DNA from: Amycolatopsis balhimycina FH 1894
Lineage (GTDB): Bacteria > Actinomycetota > Actinomycetes > Mycobacteriales > Pseudonocardiaceae
NCBI RefSeq assembly: GCF_000384295.1
Contig: NZ_KB913037.1
Span: forward strand, 9,065,508 to 9,129,507
DNA length: 64,000 bases
Reading direction: 5' to 3'
Shown here: positions 44,241 through 54,162 of the stretch, one piece after another
Numbering within the stretch: the stretch's first letter is position 1
Layout of the letters: each line of letters begins with the position of its first letter
Notes under the pieces: generated by a model
Told to the model about the DNA's origin: nothing
The model's database searches: none
The model's input: the letters and a program-made list of their open reading frames with translations, nothing else
Position numbers and translations under genes: made by a program

Positions 44241-45166
44241 GCTCGCGGATGCTCCCGGTGCCCGACGGGCTCGACGGGATGCGGGTCGACGCCGGCCTCG
44301 CCAAGCTGCTCGGCCTTTCGCGCACCGTCGTCGCGGAACTGGCCGAATCCGGGGACGTGCTGCTCGACGGCCGTCCCGCGGGCAAGTCCGACCGCCTCTC
44401 CGGGGGTGGCCTGCTGGAGATCACCCTCCCGGAGCCGGCGAACCCGGTCGAGATCGTCGCCGAGCCGGTCGCGGGCATGCAGATCCTCCACGACGACGAC
44501 GACATCGTCGTGATCTCCAAGCCGGTCGGGGTCGCGGTGCACCCGAGCCCGGGCTGGACCGGCCCGACCGTCGTCGGCGGCCTCGCCGCGGCGGGCCTGC
44601 GCATCGCGACGTCGGGCGCGGCCGAGCGCCAGGGCGTCGTGCACCGGCTCGACGCGGGCACCACCGGCGTGATGGTGGTGGCCAAGAGCGAGCACGCCTA
44701 CACGGTGCTGAAGCGCGCGTTCAAGGAACGCACGGTCGACAAGGGCTACCACGCGATCGTCCAGGGCCACCCGGACCCGATGCGCGGCACGATCGACGCG
44801 CCCATCGACCGGCACCCGCGCCACGACTACAAGTTCGCGGTCGTCCAGGGCGGCCGCCCGAGCGTCACGCACTACGAGGTCGTCGAGGCGTTCCGGGCGG
44901 CGTCGCTGACGCACATCAAGCTCGAAACCGGGCGGACGCACCAGATCCGCGTTCACTTTTCGGCGCTGCGGCACCCCTGCGTCGGTGACCTGACCTACGG
45001 CGCCGACCCGGTCCTGGCCCGGCACCTCGGCCTGAACAGGCAGTGGCTGCACGCGAAGACTCTGGGATTCGCGCACCCGGCGGACGGCCGGTGGGTCCAG
45101 TTCGAGTCGGAGTACCCGGACGACCTGGCGAAGGCCCTGGAAACCCTGCGCGACGAGAGCTACTAG
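44237..45166 (+). CDS. rluD: RluA-family 23S rRNA pseudouridine synthase (RluD type)
   Basis: The protein (309 aa) has an N-terminal S4 RNA-binding domain ([20 protein letters not shown]) and the RluA catalytic domain. The catalytic Asp139 is in the [16 protein letters not shown] motif. [12 protein letters not shown] near the C-terminus is a further hallmark. The position downstream of lspA is conserved in actinobacteria. The GTG start follows AGGAGGA and overlaps the lspA stop. The exact 23S sites modified are inferred from family members. Confidence 0.93.
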   Translation: MSSRMLPVPDGLDGMRVDAGLAKLLGLSRTVVAELAESGDVLLDGRPAGKSDRLSGGGLLEITLPEPANPVEIVAEPVAGMQILHDDDDIVVISKPVGVAVHPSPGWTGPTVVGGLAAAGLRIATSGAAERQGVVHRLDAGTTGVMVVAKSEHAYTVLKRAFKERTVDKGYHAIVQGHPDPMRGTIDAPIDRHPRHDYKFAVVQGGRPSVTHYEVVEAFRAASLTHIKLETGRTHQIRVHFSALRHPCVGDLTYGADPVLARHLGLNRQWLHAKTLGFAHPADGRWVQFESEYPDDLAKALETLRDESY

Positions 45167-46164
45167 TCCTCGATCGACCAGGTCAGCGTGCGCTCGTCGG
45201 GCTCCGGCCGCGGGCTCCAGCGGACCGAGACCACGCGGGTGGCGTCCGGGAGGACGTACACCGTGTGGCCGCCGAGCGTTTCGCCCGGCTTGACGCCGAT
45301 CTTGTGCGGCGGCCGCGACGTCAGCGACACCGGGGCCTTGCCGATCGCCTTGCCGTCGGCGGCGAGCAGCTCGAGGTAGTTGTCCGGCAGCGACGCGAAC
45401 GGGATCGCCCCGCGGTTGGTGATCTCGGTGTGCACGACCACCGCGCGTTCGCCCTCTTCCAGGCGGTACCCGGCCGCGCCGAAGAGGTAGTCCGCGGGGT
45501 CCTGGACTTCCAGCAGCTGCACCGACAGCTGCTCGCCCTCGAGACCGAGGGTCTCCATGACCTCGCCGAGCCTGCCCCGCTTGCCGGTCGCGGGCGCACC
45601 CGGGCGGGCGGGGTCGTCGCCGCGGGCCCACGACGCCGTCTGCGGCAGGCCCCACGTGCTCACGGCCGGGTCGAGCGGCACCGGCGGCGGGGTGAACCGC
45701 GGCGGCTGCGGCCGCGGCGGCGGGCCGGGGAACCGCCCCGACGGCGTGCCCTGCACGGTGTAGGGCCCAGAAGGCGCGCCCTGGACGTTGTACGGCCCCG
45801 ATGGCGCGCCTTGGACGGTGTAGGGCCCAGAAGGCGCGCCCTGGACGTTGTAGGGACCCGACGGCACGCCCTGGACCGGCGGGACCGGCTGCTGCGGCAC
45901 CGGCTGCGACGGCGGGGCCGGGACCTGCTGCGGGGGCCGGTTCGCCCACGACGGCGGGGCGCCGGCGATCGCCGCCCGCAGCCCCTGGGGGTCGCTCTCG
46001 ACGCCGACGAGCAGGGGGAGCCCGCTGCCGGAGAGGGCGACCAGCCGGTAGGCGACCTCGCGGGGATCCATGCCGACCTTCGCCGCCAGCTCGTGTACCG
46101 CGGCCTTGCCGAGGTCGGCGAGCGCGGCGAGCAGACGGGTATCCACGGGATCGGTCACGGCCAC
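45163..46164 (-). CDS. Winged-helix protein with Pro-rich tandem repeats and C-terminal beta domain
   Basis: The protein (333 aa from GTG 46164) starts with an AsnC/Lrp-like winged helix ([20 protein letters not shown] then [19 protein letters not shown]). A Pro/Gln-rich middle follows with a 10-residue repeat ([20 protein letters not shown]) about four and a half times. The C-terminal 130 residues form a beta-rich domain ([20 protein letters not shown] to [20 protein letters not shown]) resembling DUF4352-like accessory folds. No membrane helix is seen. A TAGCGT box lies seven bases before the start. The function is unknown. It converges on rluD with a 4-base overlap. Confidence 0.72.
   Translation of the reverse strand: MAVTDPVDTRLLAALADLGKAAVHELAAKVGMDPREVAYRLVALSGSGLPLLVGVESDPQGLRAAIAGAPPSWANRPPQQVPAPPSQPVPQQPVPPVQGVPSGPYNVQGAPSGPYTVQGAPSGPYNVQGAPSGPYTVQGTPSGRFPGPPPRPQPPRFTPPPVPLDPAVSTWGLPQTASWARGDDPARPGAPATGKRGRLGEVMETLGLEGEQLSVQLLEVQDPADYLFGAAGYRLEEGERAVVVHTEITNRGAIPFASLPDNYLELLAADGKAIGKAPVSLTSRPPHKIGVKPGETLGGHTVYVLPDATRVVSVRWSPRPEPDERTLTWSIED
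45733..45862. repeat. Tandem 30-bp coding repeat with 60-bp higher-order period
   Basis: Units of 30 bp encoding a ten-residue repeat occur four to five times. Alternate units are more alike: GTGTAGGGCCCAGAAGGCGC occurs twice, 60 bases apart, and GGACGTTGTA occurs once per 60 bases. It lies in the Pro-rich part of the gene at 45163-46164. Confidence 0.8.
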
Positions 46165-46298
46165 TCGGGGAACGCTACCGCCTCGCCGGCGCGCTCGTGC
46201 CGAAGGCCGTCCGCCCCCGGCGAACGGTCCGCCGTTCTTGTCGGTGATCTCCGTTAGGGTCGGCCGGGAGTACATCAGCCGAAGCTGGGGGGCCTGCC

Positions 46299-49200
46299 AT
46301 GACCGCGGTCATCGAACTCGCCGACGAGTTCGTCGAAGCGCTGTTCGACGCCGATCCGCTGACGCCGGCTCTGCTGGGCGTCCGCCCGGCGGAGCCCGGC
46401 CTGCCGGACCTGTCCGCCGAAGCCGAGCAGGCGTTCCGGGCCCGGCTCGAGACGTTCCTCGAGCGGGCCCGCGCGCTGGAAACCGGCGGCCTGTCCGCCG
46501 AGGACAGGATGACCCGCGAGGTCCTGATCAGCTCGGCCGAGTCCCGTATCGCGGCCATCGACTCCCGCATGGTGGAGTTCACCGTCACGAACCTCTTCGT
46601 CGCGCCCGCGGCTTCGCTGCTCACCGCCCTGCCGATGACGACGGTGACGGCGGGCGCGGCCGCGGAGGCCCAGCTCGGGCGGCTGGCCGCCGTCCCGGAG
46701 TTCCTGCGCCAGGCCGCGCGGCGGCACGCCGAGGGCCTCGCCGACGGCCTGCTCCCGGTGGCCCATGTGGTCGACGCCGCCGTCGCGCACCTCGACCGCT
46801 ACCTCGCCGAGCCGGCGGCCGACCCGCTGCGCCGCCAGCCGGCGCCGGACGAGGAGTTCGAGCGGCGGCGCGACGAACTGCTCGCCGACGTCGTCCGCCC
46901 GGCCTTCGCCGAGTACCGCCGGTTCCTCGTTGACGAGGTGAAGCCGCACGGGCGGCCCGCGGACCGGCCCGGTCTGTCGTGGCTGCCCGGCGGCGACGCG
47001 GCGTACGCCGGGCTCGTGCGGATGCACACGACCACCGAGCTCACTCCGCAGGAACTGCACCGGATCGGTCTCGACGTCATCGCTTCGCTCGCCGTCGAGT
47101 ACCGCGAGCTGGGGCTGAAGGTATTCGGCACCGACGACCTGGCCGAGATCTTCGAGCGCCTGCGTGCCGACCCCGCGCTGCGCTGGCGCAATGGTGACGA
47201 GCTGCTGGACACCGCCCGTACGGCCGTCGCCCGGGCGGCCGCCGAGGCCCCGAAGTGGTTCGGCCGCGTCCCGGCGGAGCAGTGCTCGGTCGAGGCGGTG
47301 CCGGCGGAGGTCGCGCCCGGCGCGCCCTCGGCGTACTACCTGCGGCCGGCCGCCGACGGCTCGCGGCCCGGCATCTACTTCGCGAACACCCACGAAGCCA
47401 CCGAGCGGTTCCGGCACACGGCCGAGGCGACCGCCTTCCACGAAGCCGTGCCCGGGCACCACTTCCAGCTCAGCCTCGCCCAGGGCCTCACCGAACTGCC
47501 GCTGCTGCGCCGCATCGGCAACTTCACCGCCTACACCGAGGGCTGGGGCCTCTACAGCGAGCGCCTGGCCGACGAAATGGGCCTCTACTCCGACGACGTC
47601 GCGCGGCTCGGCATGCTGACCGCCGACTCCGTGCGGGCGGCCCGGCTCGTCATCGACACCGGGCTGCACGCGCTGGGCTGGAGCCGGCAGCAGGCCGTGG
47701 ACTACTTCCTCGAGCACACGCCGGAGGCGCGCGTCGAGATCGAGTCCGAAGTGGACCGTTACATCGCGTGGCCGGGCCAGGCGCTGGCGTACATGGTGGG
47801 GCGTCTGGAAATCCAGCGGATCCGCACCGGCGCCGAGGAGCGGCTCGGCTCGCGGTTCGACGTCCGGGCGTTCCACGACCTCGTGCTGGCCGGCGGCTCG
47901 CTGCCGCTGCCCGCGCTGGCGTCCGTCGTCGACGAGTGGGTGGCCGGGCACGGCGACACCGCCGACGGCCTGGCGAGCGAGCTCGTCGAGCTGACGTTCG
48001 AACAGGAGCCGCTGGAGCCGTCGATCCTCGGTCTGCCCGGCGGCCACGACCGGCTCGCCGACCAGTCGCGCGAAGCGCGGGAGCGTTTCCACGCGGCGTA
48101 CACGGCTCTCGCTGCCCGTGCGCGGGCACTGGCCACCGGCAGCCTGACACCGGAAGAGGCCGTGACGCGGGAGGTCGTGATCGCCGCCGCCGAGGTCGAG
48201 GCCGACCGGCTGGCCTCGCGGACGGCCGACATCTCCGTCAGCGACGGGCTCACCGCCCCCGCACTGGGGCTGCTCACGTACCTGCCCTACTACAAGCTGG
48301 ACAACGAGAAGAAGGCGCGCGGCTACCTCACCCGGCTCGCCGCGATCGAGCCGTTCCTCGCCACGCTCACCGAGCGGCAGCGTCAAAGCCTCGGCGAGGG
48401 GCTCGTCCCGCCGGCCTACCTCGCCCGTGCCGGCGCCGAGTACATCGACCGCTACCTCGCCGCGCCGGACACCGATCCGCTGAAGGCCGGCACGACCGCG
48501 GCCGTCGAGGGCTTCGAAGCCGAGCGCGATCGCCTCCTCGCGGAGGTCGTCCACCCGGCGTACGCGCGGTATCGCGACTTCCTTCGCACCGAGGTGGCAC
48601 CGGCCGGCCGGCCGGACACCGCGCCGGGCATCGGCGACCTGCCGGGCGGGGCGGAGCGGTACGCGGCGCTGATCCGCGCGGAGACGACGACCGAGCGCAC
48701 GGCGCAGGACCTGCACGACACCGGTCTGGCGATCATCGAGAAGCTGGCGGGGGAGTACCGCGAGCTGGGCGCGAAGGTGTTCGGCACCAGCGATCTGGCC
48801 GAGATCTTCGACCGGCTGCGCACCGACCCGGCCCTGCGGTGGCGCGACGGCGACGAGCTGCTGTCCGCGGCCCGAGACGCCATCGCGCGGGCCGAAGCCG
48901 TGGCGCCGCAGTGGTTCTCGCGGATCCCGGTGGAGAAGTGCGAGGTCGCGCCGGTGCCCGAAGCCGACGCGGCGAGCGGCACGATCGCCTACTACCTCGA
49001 GCCGTCGCTCGACGGTTCGCGGCCGGGCACCTACTACGCCAACACGTACGAGGCGGCCAAGCGGCCGCGGTTCACCAGCGAGGCGATCGCGTTCCACGAA
49101 GCCGTGCCGGGCCACCACTTCCAGCTCAGCCTGGCCCAGGAGCTGCGGGACCTGCCGCTGCTGCGGCGAGTCGGCATGTTCAACGCCTACGCCGAGGGCT

Positions 49201-52200
49201 GGGGGCTCTACGCCGAGCGGCTCGCGGACGAGATGGGCCTGTACTCCGACGACGTCGCGCGCTTCGGCATGCTCACGCAGGATTCCATGCGGGCGGGCCG
49301 GTTGGTCGTCGACACCGGCCTGCACGCGCTCGGGTGGAGCCGGCAGCAGGCCGTCGACTTCCTGGCCGGGCACACGCCGATGGCACAGCTGGAGATCGAG
49401 GCCGAAATCGACCGGTACGTCGGCTGGCCGGGGCAGGCGCTGGGCTACATGGTGGGGCGCCTGGAGATCGAGCGGCTGCGCGCCGAAGCCGAGCAGGCGC
49501 TGGGCGAGCGGTTCGACATCCGCGACTTCCACGAGGTCGTGCTCGGCCACGGCATGCTCCCGCTGTCCGCGCTGGCCAAGGTGGTCACGGACTGGGTGGC
49601 GAGCCGGGGCGACACCCCGGACAAGCTGGCCGACGACCTGGTCGAGCTGAACTTCGCCCGGCAGCCCGTCTACCCGTCGGTGTTCGGCCTGCCGGGCGAC
49701 CACGACAAGCTGCCCGACCCGGGAGCCGAAGCGCGGTTCCGCGACGGCTACGCCGCGATCGTCGCGCGGGCCGAGGCGCTCGACCCCGCGGGGCTGACGG
49801 CGGCGGAGCGCGTCACCCGGGAAGTGGTGCTGTCCCAGGCCAAGACCGAGATCGACGAGATCGACTCGCGCCGGGCCGACCTCGCGGTCAGCGACGGGCT
49901 CGGCGCGCCCGCGCTGCAGCCGCTGCTCTACCTGCCGCAGACGGTGCTGGACGACGAGCCGAAGGTCCGCGGCTACCTGGCCCGGCTGGCCGGCATCGGC
50001 GGCTACCTCGACGCGTGGATCGCCCGGCAGCGGGCCGCGGTGGCCGAGGGGCTCGTGCCGCCGGACTTCCTGGTCCGCACCGGCATCGGTTACGTCGACC
50101 GCTACCTCGGCGCGCCCGGGAGCGACCCGCTGCGGGTGACACCGCCGTATGCGCTCGAAGGCTTCGAGGCCGAACGAGACCGCCTCCTCGAGGAGGTCGT
50201 CCGGCCGGCGTACGCGCGGTATCGCGCTTTCCTGGCCGACGAGGTCGCGCCGGTGGCCCGGCCCGAAACGTCGCCGGGCATCGGGCACCTTCCGGGTGGG
50301 CAGGAGCGGTACGCCGCCCTGATCCGCGTCGAGACGACGACCGAGCGCACGGCACAGGACCTGCACGAGACCGGCCTGGCGCTGATCGCAAAGCTCGCGG
50401 AGGAGTACCGGGAGCTGGGGGCGAAGCTGTTCGGCACCACCGATCTCGCCGAGATCTTCGAGCGGCTGCGCACCGACCCCGTCTTGCGCTGGCGCGACGG
50501 GGAGGAACTGCTGGCCGGGGCCCGCGCCGCCATCACCCGGGCGGAAGCCGTCGCCCCGCAGTGGTTCTCCCGCGTGCCGGAGCAGAAGTGCGAGGTCGCG
50601 CCGGTGCCCGCGGCCGAAGCCGCCAGCGGCACGATCGCGTACTACCTGCGGCCGTCGCTGGACGGGACGCGGCCGGGCGTCTACTACGCCAACACCTACG
50701 AGGCGGCCAAGCGGCCACGGTTCACCAGCGAGGCCGTCGCGTTCCACGAAGCCGTGCCGGGCCACCACTTCCAGCTGTGCCTCGCGCAGGACCTGACCGG
50801 CCTGCCGCTGCTGCGCCGGATCGCGCACGTCAACGCCTATGGCGAAGGGTGGGGCCTGTACGCCGAGCGGCTCGCGGACGAGATGGGCCTGTACTCCGAT
50901 GACGTCGCGCGGCTGGGCATGCTGACCCAGGACTCGATGCGCGCCGGCCGCCTGGTGGTCGACACGGGCCTGCACGCGCTCGGGTGGAGCCGGCAGCAGG
51001 CCGTCGACTTCCTGGCCGGGCACACGCCGATGGCGCGGCTGGAGATCGAGGCGGAGATCGACCGGTACGTCGCCAACCCGGGGCAGGCGCTGGGCTACAT
51101 GGTGGGGCGCCTGGAGATCCAGCGGCTGCGCGCCGAAGCCGAGCGGGAACTGGACGACCGGTTCGACATCCGCGAGTTCCACGATGTCGTGCTCGGCAGC
51201 GGGACGCTGCCGCTGCCGGTGCTGTCCGGGGTGGTCGCCGACTGGGTGGCGGGCCACCGCGACACGCCCGACCGGCTCGCCGACGAGTGCCTGGAGCTGA
51301 TGTTCGAGGCGCAGCCGCTCTACCCGTCGGTGTACGGCTTGCCGGGCACGCACGACAAGCTCGCCGACCAGACCGCCGAAGCGGCCGCCCGGTACCGCGC
51401 CGGGCTCACGCGGATCATCGCCCGGGCGGAGGCGCTCGACGCGGCGGCACTGACGCCGGCCGGGCGCGTCACCCGTGACGTCGTGATCTGGCAGGCGCGC
51501 ACGCAGATCGACGTGCTGGACTCCGGCCGGGCCGACATCGCGGTCAGCGACGGGCTGGCGGCGCCGGCCCTCGAACTGCTGACGGAGCTGCCGCAGACGG
51601 TGCTCGACGACGAGGCCAAGGCCCGCGGCTACCTGAGCCGGCTCGCCGCGATCGGCACGTACCTGGACCAGCTGATCGAGCGGCAGCGGGCCGCGCTCGC
51701 CGAGGGGCTGACGCCGCCGGAGTTCCTGGCGCGCATCGGCGTCGGCTACGTCGAGCGCTACCTCGGCGACCCGGCGAACGACCCGCTGAAGGTCCCGGTC
51801 CGCGGGCTCGAGGCCGAGCGCGACCGCCTGCTGGCCGAAGTGGTGCGGCCCGCGTATGCGCGGTACCGCGACTTCCTGGCCGAGGAGGTCGTCCCGGTCT
51901 CGCGGCCGGAGACGTCACCGGGCATCGGCGACCTGCCGGGTGGGCCGGAACGGTACGCGGCGCTGATCCGCGCGGAGACGACGACCGAGCGCACGGCGCA
52001 GGACCTGCACGAGACCGGTCTGGCGATCATCGAGCGGCTGGCGGGGGAGTACCGCGAGCTGGGGGCGAAGGTGTTCGGTACCACCGAGCTGGCCGAGATC
52101 TTCGACCGGATCCGCACGGACCCGGCGTTGCGCTGGCGGGACGGGGACGAACTGCTGCAAGCCGCCCGGGAAACCATCGCACGGGCGGAAACCGTGGCGC

Positions 52201-52922
52201 CCCAATGGTTCTCGCGTATTCCGGAGGGGCGTTGCGAGGTCGCGCCGGTGCCGGCCGCGGAGGCGGCAAGCGGGTCGATCGCGTACTACATCGAGCCGTC
52301 GCTGGACGGTTCGCGGCCGGGCACCTACTACGCGAACACCCACGAGGCGGACCAGCGGCAGCGGACGCTCGGCGAATCGGTCGCGTTCCACGAGGCCGTG
52401 CCGGGGCACCACTTCCAGCTGGCGCTCGCCCAGCAGCTGACCGGCGTGCCGTTGCTGCGGCGGGTCGGCATGTTCAACGCCTACGCCGAGGGCTGGGGGC
52501 TCTACGCCGAGCGGCTCGCGGACGAGATGGGGCTGTACTCGGACGACGTCGCCCGGCTCGGGCTGCTGACGCAGGACTCGATGCGAGCGGCGCGGCTGGT
52601 GGTGGACACCGGCCTGCACGCGCTGGGCTGGAACCGGCAACGCGCCGTCGACTACCTGCGCGACAACACCCCGATGGCGCAGATCGAGATCGAGGCGGAG
52701 ATCGACCGCTACGCCGGCCACCCCGGCCAGGCGCTCGGCTACATGGTGGGGCGCCTGGAGATCGAGCGGCTGCGGGCCGAGGCCGAGCGGACGCTGGGCG
52801 AGCGGTTCGACATCCGCGAGTTCCACGACACGGTGCTCGGCAGCGGAACCCTGCCGCTCCCGGTGCTGGCGGACGTGGTGGCCGACTGGGTGGCGGCGCG
52901 AGCCGCCCGAGACGAGGAGTGA
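46299..52922 (+). CDS. Giant protein of four tandem DUF885 metallopeptidase-like units
   Basis: This 2207-residue protein consists of four complete DUF885 domains end to end, at about 1-556, 557-1108, 1109-1658 and 1659-2207. DUF885 proteins are normally single-domain and of about 550-600 residues. Each unit keeps the presumed zinc site HEAVPGHH, with its first His at residues 381, 933, 1483 and 2031 (spacings 552, 550, 548). Each also keeps EGWGLY(A/S)ERLADEMG downstream, which can supply the third ligand, so all four look active. Units 2-4 are much closer to each other than to unit 1. There is no signal peptide or membrane helix, so it is probably cytoplasmic. The substrate is unknown; peptidase activity is inferred from the motif. 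ATG 46299 follows GGGGGG. It is followed by a fumarylacetoacetase gene at a GTGA overlap. Confidence 0.9.
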   Translation: MTAVIELADEFVEALFDADPLTPALLGVRPAEPGLPDLSAEAEQAFRARLETFLERARALETGGLSAEDRMTREVLISSAESRIAAIDSRMVEFTVTNLFVAPAASLLTALPMTTVTAGAAAEAQLGRLAAVPEFLRQAARRHAEGLADGLLPVAHVVDAAVAHLDRYLAEPAADPLRRQPAPDEEFERRRDELLADVVRPAFAEYRRFLVDEVKPHGRPADRPGLSWLPGGDAAYAGLVRMHTTTELTPQELHRIGLDVIASLAVEYRELGLKVFGTDDLAEIFERLRADPALRWRNGDELLDTARTAVARAAAEAPKWFGRVPAEQCSVEAVPAEVAPGAPSAYYLRPAADGSRPGIYFANTHEATERFRHTAEATAFHEAVPGHHFQLSLAQGLTELPLLRRIGNFTAYTEGWGLYSERLADEMGLYSDDVARLGMLTADSVRAARLVIDTGLHALGWSRQQAVDYFLEHTPEARVEIESEVDRYIAWPGQALAYMVGRLEIQRIRTGAEERLGSRFDVRAFHDLVLAGGSLPLPALASVVDEWVAGHGDTADGLASELVELTFEQEPLEPSILGLPGGHDRLADQSREARERFHAAYTALAARARALATGSLTPEEAVTREVVIAAAEVEADRLASRTADISVSDGLTAPALGLLTYLPYYKLDNEKKARGYLTRLAAIEPFLATLTERQRQSLGEGLVPPAYLARAGAEYIDRYLAAPDTDPLKAGTTAAVEGFEAERDRLLAEVVHPAYARYRDFLRTEVAPAGRPDTAPGIGDLPGGAERYAALIRAETTTERTAQDLHDTGLAIIEKLAGEYRELGAKVFGTSDLAEIFDRLRTDPALRWRDGDELLSAARDAIARAEAVAPQWFSRIPVEKCEVAPVPEADAASGTIAYYLEPSLDGSRPGTYYANTYEAAKRPRFTSEAIAFHEAVPGHHFQLSLAQELRDLPLLRRVGMFNAYAEGWGLYAERLADEMGLYSDDVARFGMLTQDSMRAGRLVVDTGLHALGWSRQQAVDFLAGHTPMAQLEIEAEIDRYVGWPGQALGYMVGRLEIERLRAEAEQALGERFDIRDFHEVVLGHGMLPLSALAKVVTDWVASRGDTPDKLADDLVELNFARQPVYPSVFGLPGDHDKLPDPGAEARFRDGYAAIVARAEALDPAGLTAAERVTREVVLSQAKTEIDEIDSRRADLAVSDGLGAPALQPLLYLPQTVLDDEPKVRGYLARLAGIGGYLDAWIARQRAAVAEGLVPPDFLVRTGIGYVDRYLGAPGSDPLRVTPPYALEGFEAERDRLLEEVVRPAYARYRAFLADEVAPVARPETSPGIGHLPGGQERYAALIRVETTTERTAQDLHETGLALIAKLAEEYRELGAKLFGTTDLAEIFERLRTDPVLRWRDGEELLAGARAAITRAEAVAPQWFSRVPEQKCEVAPVPAAEAASGTIAYYLRPSLDGTRPGVYYANTYEAAKRPRFTSEAVAFHEAVPGHHFQLCLAQDLTGLPLLRRIAHVNAYGEGWGLYAERLADEMGLYSDDVARLGMLTQDSMRAGRLVVDTGLHALGWSRQQAVDFLAGHTPMARLEIEAEIDRYVANPGQALGYMVGRLEIQRLRAEAERELDDRFDIREFHDVVLGSGTLPLPVLSGVVADWVAGHRDTPDRLADECLELMFEAQPLYPSVYGLPGTHDKLADQTAEAAARYRAGLTRIIARAEALDAAALTPAGRVTRDVVIWQARTQIDVLDSGRADIAVSDGLAAPALELLTELPQTVLDDEAKARGYLSRLAAIGTYLDQLIERQRAALAEGLTPPEFLARIGVGYVERYLGDPANDPLKVPVRGLEAERDRLLAEVVRPAYARYRDFLAEEVVPVSRPETSPGIGDLPGGPERYAALIRAETTTERTAQDLHETGLAIIERLAGEYRELGAKVFGTTELAEIFDRIRTDPALRWRDGDELLQAARETIARAETVAPQWFSRIPEGRCEVAPVPAAEAASGSIAYYIEPSLDGSRPGTYYANTHEADQRQRTLGESVAFHEAVPGHHFQLALAQQLTGVPLLRRVGMFNAYAEGWGLYAERLADEMGLYSDDVARLGLLTQDSMRAARLVVDTGLHALGWNRQRAVDYLRDNTPMAQIEIEAEIDRYAGHPGQALGYMVGRLEIERLRAEAERTLGERFDIREFHDTVLGSGTLPLPVLADVVADWVAARAARDEE

Positions 52923-52924
52923 CC

Positions 52925-54130
52925 GTGACCTGGCTCGAGCTCGCCGATGACACGCCGTTCGGTCTGGACAACCTTCCCTACGGCGTCTTCTCGGTCGCCG
53001 GGGCGCCCGCGCGGCGGATCGGTGTTCCGGTCGGTGACCGGGTGCTCGATCTGACCGCCGCGGCCGCCGAGACGGCGGCCGCGTTCGCCCCGCTGCTCAC
53101 CGCCGGGGTGCTCAACCCGCTGCTGGCCGCCGGGCCCGGCACCTGGCGGGACGTCCGCGCAAGCGTCCGGGAATGGCTGACCGAACCCCGGTACGCCGAC
53201 CGGCTCCGGCCGCATCTGGTCTCCTCGACCGAGGTGACCACACACCTGGCGTTCGAGGTCGCCGACTACGTCGACTTCTACTCCAGCGAGCAGCACGCCC
53301 TCAACGCCGGCAAGATCTTCCGGCCCGACGCCACCGAGCTGCCGCCGAACTGGAAGCACCTGCCGATCGGCTACCACGGCCGGGCCGGCACGGTGGTGGC
53401 CTCCGGCACGCCGGTCGTCCGGCCGCACGGGCAGCGCAAGCCCCGCGCCGCCGAGGCGCCGTCGTTCGGGCCTTCGCAGCGGCTGGACATCGAGGCGGAG
53501 GTCGGGTTCGTCGTCGGCGTTCCGTCCACTGTGGGCACCCGCGTGTCCACCGCGGACTTCGCGGACCACGTGTTCGGCGTCTGCCTCGTCAACGACTGGT
53601 CGGCGCGGGATATCCAGGCCTGGGAGTACCAGCCGCTGGGCCCGTTCCTCGGCAAGTCGTTCGCGACGTCGGTGTCGCCGTGGGTCGTCCCGCTCGCCGC
53701 GCTGGAGCACGCCCGCGTCGACGGCCCGCCGCAGGACCCGGAACCCTTCGAGTACCTGCGGACGGCCGGGAAGTGGGGGCTGGACCTGGTGCTGGAGGTC
53801 CGGCTCAACGGCCACCTGGTGTCGAGCCCGCCGTTCGCGACCCAGTACTGGACGGCCCCGCAGCAGCTGGCGCACATGACGGTCAACGGGGCGAGCCTGC
53901 GCACCGGCGACCTGTTCGCGTCGGGCACGGTGACCGGTCCGGAACGCGAGCAGCGCGGCTCGTTCCTGGAACTGTCGTGGGGCGGGCGGGAGCCGTTCGA
54001 GCTGCCGGGCGGGGAAACCCGCACGTTCCTCGAAGACGGGGACGAGGTGGTGATCAGCGCGACGGCCCCCGGGCCGGGTGGCGCGCGGATCGGCATGGGG
54101 GAGGTGCGCGGGACGGTGGTCCCGGGCTAG
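52925..54130 (+). CDS. fahA: Fumarylacetoacetase
   Basis: The protein (401 aa) cleaves fumarylacetoacetate to fumarate and acetoacetate, the last step of tyrosine breakdown. Metal and active-site regions are present: DFYSSEQHA (Asp117), the catalytic His in IGYHGRAGTV, DIEAEVGFV with two Glu, and NDWSARDIQAWEYQPLGPFL plus GKSF. Length is typical. GTG 52925 was chosen because GAGGAG ends five bases before it; GTG 52919 overlaps the upstream stop and is also possible. No homogentisate dioxygenase gene is in the window. Confidence 0.93.
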   Translation: MTWLELADDTPFGLDNLPYGVFSVAGAPARRIGVPVGDRVLDLTAAAAETAAAFAPLLTAGVLNPLLAAGPGTWRDVRASVREWLTEPRYADRLRPHLVSSTEVTTHLAFEVADYVDFYSSEQHALNAGKIFRPDATELPPNWKHLPIGYHGRAGTVVASGTPVVRPHGQRKPRAAEAPSFGPSQRLDIEAEVGFVVGVPSTVGTRVSTADFADHVFGVCLVNDWSARDIQAWEYQPLGPFLGKSFATSVSPWVVPLAALEHARVDGPPQDPEPFEYLRTAGKWGLDLVLEVRLNGHLVSSPPFATQYWTAPQQLAHMTVNGASLRTGDLFASGTVTGPEREQRGSFLELSWGGREPFELPGGETRTFLEDGDEVVISATAPGPGGARIGMGEVRGTVVPG

Positions 54131-54131
54131 G

Positions 54132-54147
54132 CTAAGCGCACGCTTAG
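54132..54147. promoter_or_regulatory. 16-bp palindrome upstream of the LLM oxidoreductase gene
   Basis: CTAAGCG (54132-54138), CA and CGCTTAG (54141-54147) form a perfect inverted repeat between the fahA stop and the next start. A TetR-type operator is the simplest reading. Confidence 0.5.
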
Positions 54148-54162
54148 TCCGGGAGGATGCTC

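Noticed and set aside
45733..45862. CRISPR array
   Set aside because: The 30-bp units are directly adjacent without unique spacers and stay in frame within a coding region.
46275..51353. A 1692-codon open frame on the minus strand
   Set aside because: It is antisense to the four-unit DUF885 gene; its length follows from GC-rich codon bias, and its translation is low-complexity Arg/Gly/Val without domain motifs.
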